Shown: positions 1 through 8,472, counted from the first letter of the stretch. The stretch is 64,000 bases of DNA from Porticoccus sp. W117 (GCF_030341905.1 NZ_JATAAF010000005.1:1-64000); one strand, 5' to 3'. Numbers and translations: made by a program. Notes: generated from the letters alone by a model not told the origin.

Positions 1-48
1 GTTGAGGCCGGGAATGAGAGTGAGGTGCCGCTTAATGTATCCATAATA

Positions 49-76
49 GGTGTCCACTTAATAATAGGTGGACACC
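49..76. repeat. 9-bp perfect inverted repeat, possible IS-end remnant
   Basis: GGTGTCCAC (49-57) and GTGGACACC (68-76) form a perfect 9-bp inverted repeat around a 10-nt AT-rich loop. No transposase lies beside it in the window. The GGTGTCCAC type of sequence recalls ends of some insertion sequences, but that is only a resemblance. The rest of 1-240 shows no convincing gene. Confidence 0.4.
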
Positions 77-237
77 ATCATTATGCGTTCAGAACCGGAT
101 CGGTAGATGTGTTGGCCGGACGCTTACCATTGAGTTCCATTTTTACAGGCATAACAAACCCCTGCCCTGTTGTGGGCATTTCATTTATCTTTAGAACCTT
201 CCAGCGGCTTTTTTAACGAGAAAGCGATTAACGCAAA

Positions 238-420
238 AACGAAAAAGCCCCGGCATGACCAGCCAGGGCTTTATAGAAAGCGGTTTTCGGGTTGGAAGGT
301 GTTTTGAATAACCTTCCAGGCATCAGCACTTAAAAGGTTAGTTTTTATTTTTCCGAATTGTTGATTGGTACATTTAAGTGCTCCTCATTTGGGTGGCTGC
401 TTGGCAGCGGGTTTTGAGTG
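238..420 (-). ncRNA. Candidate structured small transcript with 11-codon ORF
   Basis: A complete small transcription unit can be read on the minus strand. A sigma-70-like promoter (427-454) would start RNA near 420. Next come a strong ribosome site GAGGAG (386-381), an ATG seven nt later (373) and an 11-codon reading frame, MYQSTIRKNKN, ending at 338. The start region is one arm of a perfect 10-bp inverted repeat (373-382 with 325-334), so the ribosome site and start codon could be sequestered. A second 8-bp hairpin (293-300 with 311-318) follows, then a terminator hairpin (244-272) with a T-rich tail. It could be a regulatory RNA, a leader peptide or a dual-function RNA. No known family was recognised. 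It lies downstream of the HNH gene and in the same direction. Confidence 0.4.
244..272 (-). terminator. Rho-independent terminator, minus strand
   Basis: AAAGCCCCGGC (244-254) pairs with GCCAGGGCTTT (262-272), an 11-bp stem with one C-A mismatch and a 7-nt loop. On the minus strand it is followed by TTTTTCGTTTTT, so it ends leftward transcription from the candidate small RNA and possibly the HNH gene. Confidence 0.6.
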
Positions 421-426
421 GTGGGG

Positions 427-454
427 ATGATAGCGAGTTTTATAATTGTGTCAA
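427..454 (-). promoter_or_regulatory. Sigma-70-like promoter for the small transcript
   Basis: On the minus strand a perfect -35 TTGACA (454-449) is followed after 16 nt by -10 TATCAT (432-427). It lies just downstream of the HNH gene and upstream of the mini-ORF at 373. Confidence 0.5.
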
Positions 455-529
455 GCGGCGGAATAACGTCTGCCTTCGGCCAATTTCGGACCTAAACATT
501 TTATGTTTTAACTTCGAATACCGACTTAC

Positions 530-1582
530 CTAAAGATTGATCTTATGTTCAATATATTCGTTATCCTGTTTTATTTTTTCATATTCACTTTCAGAGTCAA
601 CCTGCCTCATCCAGCGCATAGGCTCACCAGCCAATAACATTTGCGTTGACTTTAATCTTTCTGAAATCTGTTGCTCTCCTAGTGCTTTTTGGCCTGTTTT
701 ATCAGGAAATATAACCAACTTTCCTCCATGTATTACTGCCATGGGTGCGACATGTTCGTGAGCCTTTGATATGTTAACTCCATAGAACTTAGCTTTTATC
801 TGTTTGCCTTCTTCTCCTTCAATGTCTTCGTAGAGAGATTTGTGGCTATACGAAGGAAAAAGTACAAGTCTATCAACGACGAAACAGCAAGGATAAGATG
901 CGCCAAGATATTCAATTATGCCAACTCCCACTCTTGGCTCTATTTTCTTGTTTTCGGGAAAATTTGCTAAAAAACATGCTGGCATTATTTCTTCATTCGG
1001 ATTCAATATTTGCTTACGAATTATGTCCAGATGCGACTGAAACGCCCACGAATAACCCAGTTGCTTAAACCACGCTAAATAGGCCGCTGTGAGGTATCCA
1101 ACCTTAACGTGATGCTCATTCTTTAGCAGCGGCACCTCGAAACTCATCGTCAAACTATCTGAGTAATTTATTGAATCAATTACTCCTGGAGGATTTCTGT
1201 CCTCATACATCAAAACCTGTATATTACTGTCGGTTGATTGTTCTACATCTGCTCTAACTCTGACACCATTTATTTCTATGTATTTAGGTTGTGTTTTTGT
1301 TGAAAATAGATTTTTCTCCACTTCATCTTTGAATAGAAAGTCGAGGTACTCACCAAACCACTTATCCTGATTTGAGCCAAACTTGCTGTTACATGGTCTG
1401 CATAGCAGTGTAAGTTCTTTCCCTCCCACAGAATCAGGAACGATATGAGCATCAGTAATTTTTTTAGCATTAAGCTCGATTGTTTTTAGACACGTAGGGC
1501 AAATGAAGATGTTCTTATATTTTCTATCAAATTTAGATAAATCGCGGGCAAGTTTATGAGCGATTTTCATTCTTTTTTTCAT
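530..1582 (-). CDS. HNH endonuclease family protein
   Basis: A 350-residue protein with an N-terminal HNH/zinc-finger nuclease module at about residues 28-70. It shows a CxxC pair (C28, C31), a DAHIVPD segment with the putative catalytic histidine H46, and a second CxxC pair followed by Asn (C61, C64, N65). Such modules bind one structural zinc and cut DNA with a metal ion. The remaining ~280 residues are not recognised and may recognise a substrate. The DNA is visibly more AT-rich than the neighbouring core genes, which suggests acquisition by transfer. It stands alone, with non-coding DNA on both sides. A role in phage defence is possible but not shown by context. Confidence 0.75.
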   Translation of the reverse strand: MKKRMKIAHKLARDLSKFDRKYKNIFICPTCLKTIELNAKKITDAHIVPDSVGGKELTLLCRPCNSKFGSNQDKWFGEYLDFLFKDEVEKNLFSTKTQPKYIEINGVRVRADVEQSTDSNIQVLMYEDRNPPGVIDSINYSDSLTMSFEVPLLKNEHHVKVGYLTAAYLAWFKQLGYSWAFQSHLDIIRKQILNPNEEIMPACFLANFPENKKIEPRVGVGIIEYLGASYPCCFVVDRLVLFPSYSHKSLYEDIEGEEGKQIKAKFYGVNISKAHEHVAPMAVIHGGKLVIFPDKTGQKALGEQQISERLKSTQMLLAGEPMRWMRQVDSESEYEKIKQDNEYIEHKINL

Positions 1583-1684
1583 AAAGATTTACTCACAGAA
1601 CTGATTCTATAGATAACTGCCCATTCAAACATGTGTCTAGAGGGGGCACTAAAAGGTGCTCTACATTTTCTTAAAATTAAACCC

Positions 1685-1714
1685 AATGTCCGAAATGGGT
1701 CAAAAACAGACATT
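1685..1714. repeat. Small inverted repeat in a 339-bp gene-free gap
   Basis: AATGTC (1685-1690) and GACATT (1709-1714) enclose a segment containing ATGGGTCAAAA. This resembles a short dispersed hairpin that is common in proteobacterial intergenic DNA. The gap 1583-1921 otherwise holds only a REP-like arm at its right end and no supportable gene. Confidence 0.35.
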
Positions 1715-1874
1715 CTATTCAAAAGAGTATTCTTAGCCGACAAGAAACAAACTAGAAAGGAAACCCTGAATACTCCCTGCCGCACATCCTGCCAGCTATA
1801 TAGACGCTATAGTGCTTTATTTACTACCTGATGTGAACAGGTCGAATCGGCTTGAAGATAAGTGGTTTCTGATG

Positions 1875-1908
1875 GAGATTGCCGCGCCGTTTCGCGGCTC
1901 GCAATGAC
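1875..1908. repeat. REP-like repeat, partial copy
   Basis: The end of this segment (CTCGCAATGAC) matches the arm of the REP-like family seen at 5513, 12949, 21791 and 29802. It lies just downstream of the saccharopine-dehydrogenase-like gene. Confidence 0.5.
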
Positions 1909-1921
1909 GGGATTATGCTCG

Positions 1922-3028
1922 CTAGTAGATACTATCTTCCCAAGAAATATCCATACTCTTCAAAGCCACCAAATACTCCCCCTTACCGATAAACCCAACA
2001 CAGGGATAGGCTCCTGTCTGATTCAGTTCCCCTCGCGCTAATTTGCTACACAGCAGTATGGCTGGCATACAGGGTATATAAGGTCCATCACCACTTTTGG
2101 CAGTAAGTTCAAACTCAATGGTTTTGGGATTGCTATTTTTCCCCCTGCCAGAAAGCTGCATATAAAAGCCACTGTTGGCACTACCCAGGCGGTCAAACAA
2201 AAAGGAAGTTTTTAGTAGTAAGCCTGCGGATTTTTTCAAGTTTCGGATTAGTCCAATTCTCACCAGAAAGGAAAGCACCCATAGAGTGATATGAATAAAA
2301 GGCAATTCCAGCCCGGCATAGAAGCTAATGGTTTTCAGGCTTGGGTAACGTTTGGGAAACAGCGCCAGATCTGGCACATTACAGTTGCCCAGCAAGCGCC
2401 AGCCCAGTTTTTTAAATCGCTTGCGCTTTAGGCCTTGCCAGCCATAGACAGAATGCTCTCTGCCTTCTATCCGTGTAGTAAACGGTTTGCCCGTATAGCT
2501 AAGTATGGCCGCTGTGGTGGCCAAGCCGCGGGTAGTTTTTTGGGCGGTGGTGATGCCGTAATCTAGCGATTCCATTTCGCTGAACTCATCCTGATAGTGA
2601 TCCACCAGTGCCGAGGTTAAGCAGGGAACAGAGCTGGCACCACTGATTACGGTTACTCCGGCGGCTTTTGCCTGAGCGTCGAGTGCGTCAATGCCCGCTA
2701 CAAATTCTCGACCATCCGCCAAGTCGATATAGTGTGCGCCACACTGGATGCAAGCTTTCGCCACATCGTAGCCCTGCCCCTGAAACGGGCCGGAGGTATG
2801 AATCACGATATCTGGCTTTATTGCCTGTAATGACTTCCCGAGGTTTTGGTGAATATCCAGGGCTATTGCTTCTGGCCGATTGGCCGCTTCCATGTCGGCA
2901 ATCAATGCCTGGGCTTTTGCCAGCGAGCGACCGGCAATCATCAATTGCAGGTTGGCATCGGTAGCCAGGCGTTTAGCGATAAAGCGGCCGAAGTTTCCGT
3001 AACCGCCGATGATAATCACCCGCTTCAA
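1922..3028 (-). CDS. Saccharopine dehydrogenase-like NAD(P)-binding oxidoreductase
   Basis: A 368-residue protein whose N-terminus is a Rossmann fold with the glycine-rich loop GGYGNFGR at about residues 8-15, followed by GRSLAKA. This is the pattern of the saccharopine dehydrogenase NADP-binding family (Sacchrp_dh_NADP). Most members are not lysine enzymes and the substrate cannot be assigned. A hydrophobic stretch around residues 245-260 could touch the membrane. The start overlaps the end of the DCC-DUF4166 gene by 4 nt, so the two are translationally coupled as the last genes of a three-gene operon with a DUF2269 membrane protein. A role in modifying a membrane-associated metabolite is an inference from this context. 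Confidence 0.75.
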   Translation of the reverse strand: MKRVIIIGGYGNFGRFIAKRLATDANLQLMIAGRSLAKAQALIADMEAANRPEAIALDIHQNLGKSLQAIKPDIVIHTSGPFQGQGYDVAKACIQCGAHYIDLADGREFVAGIDALDAQAKAAGVTVISGASSVPCLTSALVDHYQDEFSEMESLDYGITTAQKTTRGLATTAAILSYTGKPFTTRIEGREHSVYGWQGLKRKRFKKLGWRLLGNCNVPDLALFPKRYPSLKTISFYAGLELPFIHITLWVLSFLVRIGLIRNLKKSAGLLLKTSFLFDRLGSANSGFYMQLSGRGKNSNPKTIEFELTAKSGDGPYIPCMPAILLCSKLARGELNQTGAYPCVGFIGKGEYLVALKSMDISWEDSIY

Positions 3029-4023
3029 TTCGCCACCTCAAACGTTCCTTTGTACTCATACACTTTGCCCCACCATGGGTGGTGAATATGAGTTTCCATT
3101 TCGAAATGGTTGTCGTCTATAGCACGCTCTTCGGCGTAGCCTTTGCCCATAAACCAATGCAGAGGGATTGGCATAAGCCAGCCGAATAGACGCAGTACAT
3201 AACCACTGTGGGCAAGAATTACCTTTTCGCCGTCCCAGCTGTATTTGGATTTCCAGCCCAATCCAAACGCCATTAGTTCCACGACTTCGCCATCGTTTAG
3301 TGGCAACATTTTTGAATGGAAAATATAGGGCTTGTCAGCCGTGAAATAGAATTTGCGGTAAAAGTGAAATGCCTTGCTGTTTATCTCGCTTTGAAACTCT
3401 ACGGTTGTCCTGACGTTTTGCGCGTTGCGGGTGGGGATTTGCCCCATCAGGCGCATTAGCGGCGCCAGCCAAATTAGTGGCGCTTTGCACATTACGTCCA
3501 GAGTGCCGCGTACGAGGTATTTGTCATTTGTGTAGGGGCGGTTGCGATAATGCTTATGCATGATTAGCGGCAGTTGATCCCAGCTATCACCAAAAATGGA
3601 CTGAAAAATAGGTTGTTCTTTTAACTGCAAATTATCGATACGCCCCGCCCCTTTGCGATTGATCAGCCAGTTGCGTACAGCACGCATTGGCGGGTATAAA
3701 AATTTGGCTAAGCCATCTGACCAAAACAGGCTTTTACAAAATGCCATAAACGGATTTTTGGTTTCGCCATGGCGGGCCATAAATTTGAGAGCATCTTTGC
3801 CATGGTAAAAACGACCATCGGCGTAGATCACCATACCTTCATCCAAATCAAATCCTTTCTTTGTAATTGCTTGTAGCAGAGGATGTTCTTTTTCTTCGCG
3901 AGCATTTAATAAATGCAAAGCGCCGAATTTTTCTTTGATACGCAGAGCCTGGGCAGCCTGACTGCAAATTGGGCACTCGCCGTCGTAGATAAACCAAACG
4001 CCTTCTGTGTAAAACTCGTTCAT
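3025..4023 (-). CDS. DCC thiol-disulfide oxidoreductase-like domain fused to DUF4166
   Basis: A two-domain protein of 332 residues. Residues 1-110 are a DCC (DUF393) domain with the DGECPIC motif (C17, C20), a thioredoxin-like fold expected to be redox active. Residues ~140-330 match DUF4166, a domain often found beside or fused to saccharopine-dehydrogenase-like proteins. I chose the ATG at 4023 because it overlaps the stop codon of the DUF2269 gene (ATGA). The open frame extends 24 codons further, but only into that gene. The 3' end overlaps the next gene by 4 nt. The three genes therefore form one tightly coupled operon. The biochemical function is unknown. Confidence 0.75.
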   Translation of the reverse strand: MNEFYTEGVWFIYDGECPICSQAAQALRIKEKFGALHLLNAREEKEHPLLQAITKKGFDLDEGMVIYADGRFYHGKDALKFMARHGETKNPFMAFCKSLFWSDGLAKFLYPPMRAVRNWLINRKGAGRIDNLQLKEQPIFQSIFGDSWDQLPLIMHKHYRNRPYTNDKYLVRGTLDVMCKAPLIWLAPLMRLMGQIPTRNAQNVRTTVEFQSEINSKAFHFYRKFYFTADKPYIFHSKMLPLNDGEVVELMAFGLGWKSKYSWDGEKVILAHSGYVLRLFGWLMPIPLHWFMGKGYAEERAIDDNHFEMETHIHHPWWGKVYEYKGTFEVAN

Positions 4024-4487
4024 ATTGGTTTGGCAACCATCAGGTAAAACACTGCCATCAAACCTATAAAGCCTGGCCAACCCAACGCACACCACAGTTT
4101 AAATAGCCGATAATAACGCTGGGGAAGTTGTTCCTCTGTTTCTATGGCTACGGCCACCATTCGTTTCAGTTGTATTTGAATCCAAACTACCGGTAACCAG
4201 CACAAGCCGACCAGAATATAAATAATGTAGGTGGTGGTTAACCAGAAATCGTTCCAGTTATAGCCCACCAGATAGATCAGTGCGATTCCAGATAACGGCT
4301 GAATAATCACTGCTGGCAGGGTGAACAAGCAGTCGGCCAGTACGGTATTTTTAGCGGCGTAGAATTTTTCGTGAAGGTTGTTTGTTCGCATTGAGCGAAA
4401 CATAAAAAAGGCGATGCCGATGCCGGTACCAAAAAGAATCGTGGAGCTTAGGATATGGAGGGTTTTTACAACCAAATAGATATTCAC
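4020..4487 (-). CDS. DUF2269 family integral membrane protein
   Basis: A 155-residue protein with about four hydrophobic segments (roughly residues 5-30, 50-75, 82-105 and 130-150) and the KTLHILSS start typical of the DUF2269 family of predicted inner-membrane proteins. It opens the operon that continues with the DCC-DUF4166 protein (ATGA overlap) and the saccharopine-dehydrogenase-like protein. No enzymatic motif is visible. It may anchor the other two at the membrane, which is inference. Confidence 0.7.
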   Translation of the reverse strand: MNIYLVVKTLHILSSTILFGTGIGIAFFMFRSMRTNNLHEKFYAAKNTVLADCLFTLPAVIIQPLSGIALIYLVGYNWNDFWLTTTYIIYILVGLCWLPVVWIQIQLKRMVAVAIETEEQLPQRYYRLFKLWCALGWPGFIGLMAVFYLMVAKPI

Positions 4488-4560
4488 AAAGTGCGTCCTG
4501 CAGATTGATTGGCAAAGAGTTTATTCGCTGTGTTCAGGATGACAACATTAGGTGAATGGA

Positions 4561-4578
4561 CCCCCGCCTTCGCGGGGG
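4561..4578. repeat. Intergenic GC hairpin
   Basis: CCCCCGC (4561-4567) and GCGGGGG (4572-4578) form a perfect 7-bp stem with a CTTC loop. The flanking GGTGAC recalls the CGTCATTCCCGC hairpins at 47601 and 51006. It has no T-run, so it is a repeat rather than a clear terminator. Confidence 0.5.
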
Positions 4579-4592
4579 TGACGGCGAGGTAT

Positions 4593-5483
4593 TTAAATCC
4601 CCTGATAAACAATCCCCACCCAAACATCCGCTTTTAAAAACCCGACATTCCACACCGCATCCAGATCCGCTGTGGGTTTGGCAGCAACGGTTTGTTCTTC
4701 GGTTTTGCCCTGGTCTTTCAGGGCTTTAATGCGCTTGTAAGCAATGGCCAACATATCCCGATATTTCTGCAATTCCGCTTTATTGGAAAGCGGGCCGTGG
4801 CCAGGAATAATTTGTGTATTGTCGTCGCTGTGGGCGAGAATTTTATCTACCGCTTTGATCATGCCAGCGATGGAGCCGCCGCTGTCCGGGTCGATAAAGG
4901 GGTACATGCCGGCGAAGTACAGGTCGCCAGCGTGGATGACGTTAGCGTTGTTGAATACGGCAAAGCTGTCACCGTCGGTGTGGGCATTGCCGACATGTAT
5001 TACGCTGACTTCGTCGTTGTTCCAGTGCAAGGTCATGGTGTGGGAGAAGGTCACCACCGGCAGTGCCGCTTTCGGTTGCGGCGGCGACTTCATATTAAAG
5101 GCCTTGATGAACTGCTCTGTGGTCAGGCGCTTGCGAACGTTGTCGTGGGCGACGATCACACTGCCCGCATTGCCAAAATGTTCGTTGCCGCCGGTATGGT
5201 CGCCGTGCCAATGGGTATTCAGCAAAAATTTGGGTGTATCACCACCAACCTCTTTAATAGCCGCAGCAATGCGATCCGCCAGGGGGGCGAATTGGTCGTC
5301 GATCAGAAATGTGCCATCTTCCCCTACCGACACCCCCAAGTTGCCACCGGCGCCTTTCAGCATGTAGATACCGTCGGCGACTTTGGTGCTTTCCACTTTT
5401 ACGTTGGCAAATTGATCATGGTTGTGAGCCACAGCAAGGCTGGATGCCAATAGCACAGCCGCTGCGAGTATGGTTTTTTTCAT
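4593..5483 (-). CDS. Secreted metallo-beta-lactamase-fold hydrolase
   Basis: A 296-residue MBL-fold protein. The zinc motif HWHGDH lies at residues 91-96, a second metal-ligand region HTDGDS follows, and IIPGHGPLS near the C-terminus carries the last ligand. A signal peptide (MKKTILAAAV..., cleavage near residue 19) sends it to the periplasm. I prefer the ATG at 5483 over an in-frame start 8 codons upstream because GGAGGG sits 6 nt before it. The layout is that of the broad periplasmic MBL hydrolase group, not a classical beta-lactamase. The substrate is unknown. Downstream on the same strand lies a short gap with a GC hairpin. Confidence 0.8.
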   Translation of the reverse strand: MKKTILAAAVLLASSLAVAHNHDQFANVKVESTKVADGIYMLKGAGGNLGVSVGEDGTFLIDDQFAPLADRIAAAIKEVGGDTPKFLLNTHWHGDHTGGNEHFGNAGSVIVAHDNVRKRLTTEQFIKAFNMKSPPQPKAALPVVTFSHTMTLHWNNDEVSVIHVGNAHTDGDSFAVFNNANVIHAGDLYFAGMYPFIDPDSGGSIAGMIKAVDKILAHSDDNTQIIPGHGPLSNKAELQKYRDMLAIAYKRIKALKDQGKTEEQTVAAKPTADLDAVWNVGFLKADVWVGIVYQGI

Positions 5484-5512
5484 GGTGTTCCCTCCGGTTT
5501 TTAACAAAAAGT

Positions 5513-5543
5513 CACTGGATCGCCGCGCTACGCTCGCGATGAC
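5513..5543. repeat. REP-like repeat, single arm
   Basis: CACTGGATCGCCGCGC...CTCGCGATGAC matches the right arm of the complete element at 21791-21881. It lies between the MBL-fold and M14 peptidase genes. Confidence 0.6.
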
Positions 5544-5553
5544 GCTACCGTAT

Positions 5554-6744
5554 CTATTCCTGGTAGCTGGAAAGTAGCAGTTTCATCATTTCCTGGGCGG
5601 CGCGTTCGGCGATGATTTTGATTTCCTCTGTACCAGTGGCGTCTGCCATTTCGTAGGTGATGGCGGTGATTCCATAGTTTTCATGCACGTAGTTGCGCGA
5701 AGTAGGCAAGCCGGGGTTGTGGCCGTCCTTCCGCTCCATCACAAAGCCGGGAATGCGTTTTAAAAGTGCCGCCAGCCACTGTTCGGTAAACCCCTGGGGG
5801 AAGTTCTTTTTGTCGTCCGGCTGGGTGTAGAAGATATTTTTGTGGGTGGAGTGGAAGTCCAGAAACAGGTAGAGGGCGTCGCCATCTTCCCCTTTAAAAC
5901 GTGTCAATTCGTCGCGCATTAATTGGGTTTCTTTTTGGGTGAATGGGCCCCAGTCTCGGTTCAGGTCGATGCCGCCAGTGCCGTGGCGCCAGTGGCCGTG
6001 CTGCACCCCGTCCGGGTTCATGTTGGGCACCACCACCAGGTTGAATTTTTCGCGGAACTGTTTGGCCAGTTCCGTATCGCCAAATACCTCCTCCACAAAC
6101 GGCATCAGCGCCAAGGCACCGGTAACTTCCGGGGGGTGTTGCCGGCCAACAATCACCACATAGCCCGGTCGTTTGGCGCTGTTGGTTTCCAATTTATAAA
6201 TGGGGCGGCCTTCCGCGGAATTGCCCAGCAGGCGTTTTTCCACAAAGTCGTGCTGGGCGACTTTGTCTTCCCAGTCGTGGTGGTCCTGGTTGCTGAGTAT
6301 TTGCTGGCCGGCGACCCACAACGGTTGCGGGCCCACCTTGAGATTGAATTTGACGGTTTTGTCGTCGTACAGCAGCTGGTAGTTTTTCTCCGACATCAGT
6401 GCCCAGGTATTGCCGTCGCTGCTTACTTTGGGGGCGTAGCGGTGGGTACTGTAGTCGTAGTTCATGTACAGGCGAATGCTGCGTTTTTTCTCCGCGTAGA
6501 TTTTAAAGGCGTACCAGGCAGAGTCATTGACCGGGCGATTCTCCGGTTTGATGTTGATGCTGTACTGGTTTTTGCCGATTTGTGAACACTCACTGACCCG
6601 GCCCATTGGAATGTCGCTGTCAATGCGCAAATCACCAAAAGCGCAGGTGGGGGTCAGGTTGACGACTTTGCTGTCGTGAGCCCACAGTGGGGCAGAAAGC
6701 AGCAATATCAGCAGCGCCCCCATTGTTTTATGTGTGTTGTTCAT
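5554..6744 (-). CDS. M14 family zinc carboxypeptidase, exported
   Basis: A 396-residue exported metallocarboxypeptidase. A signal peptide ends near AHDS (residue 22). An N-terminal beta-rich domain (about 30-150) precedes the catalytic domain, as in cytosolic-carboxypeptidase-like M14 enzymes. Zinc ligands are visible as HPPE (H203, E206) and DFHST (H298). LNRDW (residues 261-265) supplies the substrate-binding Asn-Arg pair, and the catalytic Glu is in TYEMAD (E365). It should trim C-terminal residues from peptides in the periplasm. The start lies 63 nt upstream of a clear hydrophobic leader core. The DUF2959 lipoprotein gene lies 21 nt upstream in the same direction, so co-transcription is likely. 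Confidence 0.88.
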   Translation of the reverse strand: MNNTHKTMGALLILLLSAPLWAHDSKVVNLTPTCAFGDLRIDSDIPMGRVSECSQIGKNQYSINIKPENRPVNDSAWYAFKIYAEKKRSIRLYMNYDYSTHRYAPKVSSDGNTWALMSEKNYQLLYDDKTVKFNLKVGPQPLWVAGQQILSNQDHHDWEDKVAQHDFVEKRLLGNSAEGRPIYKLETNSAKRPGYVVIVGRQHPPEVTGALALMPFVEEVFGDTELAKQFREKFNLVVVPNMNPDGVQHGHWRHGTGGIDLNRDWGPFTQKETQLMRDELTRFKGEDGDALYLFLDFHSTHKNIFYTQPDDKKNFPQGFTEQWLAALLKRIPGFVMERKDGHNPGLPTSRNYVHENYGITAITYEMADATGTEEIKIIAERAAQEMMKLLLSSYQE

Positions 6745-6765
6745 TGGAGCGCTCCTGATTGGCGA

Positions 6766-7407
6766 TTAGCCCTGTTTAATTTTATTGATGAACTGGTTGG
6801 CCTGATCGATGGACTGCTGCATCTGGTAGATCAACCGCCCCACATCGGCGTCGATGGTTTTCAGCTCCCCTTTCAGGGAATCGATGGCGCGGGCGTTTAG
6901 ATTGTGTTTCAGATATAACGTTTGATCCCGCAATGTGTTGAGTACCGGGGCGACACTTTTCTCTGCACGGCGCATGGTGCTTAGCAGCCTTTTGTACTGG
7001 GCGCGGGTGTCGCGCAATTTGCTGGCACTGTCTCGGCGCAATCGGTCGCTGGTGTAGCTTTCCAGTTCTTCTTGCCACTCGTCGAACAGGTCTTCGGCGA
7101 CGTCTTCCACACCGTCGATGCGGGCGGTGATTTTAGCGGCGGCGGCTTCGCTGTCTTCAAATTCGCCTTTCAGCTGGTTGTAGAGCTTTTCCAGGTTGCC
7201 GCCATCGAAATTCACTACGGAGCGGTATTTTTCCAGGGCATCCTGAAATTGTTCCTGAGTATCTTCCTGGGCTTCCTGGGTGTCTTCAATACGGTCCACC
7301 AGAATGTCACGCTTGTGCACGCCGACTTTTTCCCAGGCACTGTAGTAGGCGCTTTCGCAGCCGGCAAGCAGGGTGAGCCCGGCGGCCAGTGTCAGTGCTC
7401 TTAACAT
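6766..7407 (-). CDS. DUF2959 family lipoprotein
   Basis: A 213-residue protein with a lipoprotein signal (lipobox LLAGC, lipidated Cys16) followed by a long, highly charged helical body typical of DUF2959. The heptad-rich Glu/Gln/Lys pattern over residues 30-210 predicts a coiled coil. It would be anchored in a membrane facing the periplasm. No enzymatic residues are visible and the family has no assigned role. It lies 28 nt after the acyltransferase gene and 21 nt before the M14 peptidase gene, all in one direction, suggesting one cell-envelope operon. Confidence 0.8.
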   Translation of the reverse strand: MLRALTLAAGLTLLAGCESAYYSAWEKVGVHKRDILVDRIEDTQEAQEDTQEQFQDALEKYRSVVNFDGGNLEKLYNQLKGEFEDSEAAAAKITARIDGVEDVAEDLFDEWQEELESYTSDRLRRDSASKLRDTRAQYKRLLSTMRRAEKSVAPVLNTLRDQTLYLKHNLNARAIDSLKGELKTIDADVGRLIYQMQQSIDQANQFINKIKQG

Positions 7408-7435
7408 ATGACTATCTCCTTCAATCCTGAATCAG

Positions 7436-8308
7436 TCAGTAAATACTCGGTTTGCCCTCCGGGCATTGTTTGAAGCGTTTGTATTCCCACTGGTATTGCT
7501 GGGGTGCCCGATTAACCGCGGCTTCAATACTGCGGTTGAGGGCGGCCAGCGCTTCCGTTTGGTCTTCGCTGTAAATCGCCGGGTCTGGCTCCATATAGTA
7601 GACGTCAAAACCACCGGGCACCCGCAGAATAAAGTGCACTATGGCCTGTGCCCCGGAGCGCTGCAACAGTTTGTTGAGCAGCGTCATGGTCAACGCGCGG
7701 CGGCCAAAGAAGGGCGCGAACTCGCCACTGGCAAGGTCTGGCTCCTGATCCGGCAACACGCAGCTGGTACCTCCGGCGCGCAGTTTCTTGATCAGCGCCA
7801 TTACACCGCGCTTGTCGGTGGGCACCATGTCCCCACCCAGGCGGCTGCGGGATTCCTTCAAGATGGCATCAAACTCCGCAAAGCGCGCTGGTTCGTACAT
7901 AGCCGTCATATGGGTTTGTTGGCCAATCACCGTGCCGATGACTTCCCAATTGCCCAGGTGCGGAGTAACCAGCAGAATGCCGCGCTCATCTGCCAGTGCG
8001 CGATCCAGCAATTCCTGATTGTGGGTTTGCTTCACTTTTTTCGCCACCCACTCCGGGGGGCGCTGCAGTATCAAGGGGATTTCGAAACAGGTTTTGCCAA
8101 ACTCAATGACACTGTGGCGGGCGAGCTTCTGCTGTTCACCCTCGCTCAGTTGGGGCATGCAATGCTGGATGTTGGCAAGGGTAATTCTGGCCTCGCGGGA
8201 TTTGCTCAGCCACATAACTCGGCCAAGCAGAGCGCCCAAACAACGCACAGCGCCGAGAGGCAACCGGCCAACAGCCTTGAAAAGTACCATTGCAATTTTT
8301 GTTTTCAT
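7436..8308 (-). CDS. LpxL/HtrB-type lipid A lysophospholipid acyltransferase
   Basis: A 290-residue protein of the lysophospholipid acyltransferase superfamily. The HX4E catalytic motif HLGNWE spans residues 117-122. A substrate-binding PDQEPD segment follows near residue 190 and an N-terminal hydrophobic anchor precedes. This arrangement matches the HtrB/MsbB late acyltransferases of lipid A synthesis at the inner membrane. I do not assign lpxL or lpxM because the acyl specificity cannot be read. It reads divergently from glyQ, whose upstream region it abuts, and leads the DUF2959/M14 envelope gene set. Confidence 0.83.
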   Translation of the reverse strand: MKTKIAMVLFKAVGRLPLGAVRCLGALLGRVMWLSKSREARITLANIQHCMPQLSEGEQQKLARHSVIEFGKTCFEIPLILQRPPEWVAKKVKQTHNQELLDRALADERGILLVTPHLGNWEVIGTVIGQQTHMTAMYEPARFAEFDAILKESRSRLGGDMVPTDKRGVMALIKKLRAGGTSCVLPDQEPDLASGEFAPFFGRRALTMTLLNKLLQRSGAQAIVHFILRVPGGFDVYYMEPDPAIYSEDQTEALAALNRSIEAAVNRAPQQYQWEYKRFKQCPEGKPSIY

Positions 8309-8430
8309 ACGTCGCTTTCGCCGGGCTTGCTGAAGGCCATGAGCTTACCGGAAAACAGGCCTTCACCCCAGCCTGTACAGGCGCCTCTGGCAATTTCCCG
8401 CCCACCCTTACTTCCGCCACCGCTGGCCCG

Positions 8431-8436
8431 TATAAT
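8431..8436 (+). promoter_or_regulatory. -10 element upstream of glyQ
   Basis: A perfect TATAAT at 8431-8436 lies in the divergent region between the acyltransferase gene and glyQ. No good -35 box is visible 17 nt upstream (TTACTT). Transcription would start near 8443, leaving a leader of about 30 nt to the GTG start at 8473 but only about 9 nt to the ATG at 8452. Confidence 0.4.
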
Positions 8437-8472
8437 GGCCGCCTTTTGGCAATGCGGAATCAGGTATTCACC

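Noticed and set aside
81-179. A 32-residue minus-strand reading frame starting MPTTGQGF and ending at the left-edge repeat
   Set aside because: No good ribosome site, no recognised relative and too short to call without comparison.
4692-5453. Open frame of 253 codons antisense to the MBL-fold gene
   Set aside because: It covers the zinc-motif codons of a convincing gene on the other strand and shows no motif of its own.
8290-8451. N-terminal extension of glyQ by 54 codons
   Set aside because: It overlaps the divergent acyltransferase gene and contains a TATAAT promoter element; GlyQ homologues start near 8473.
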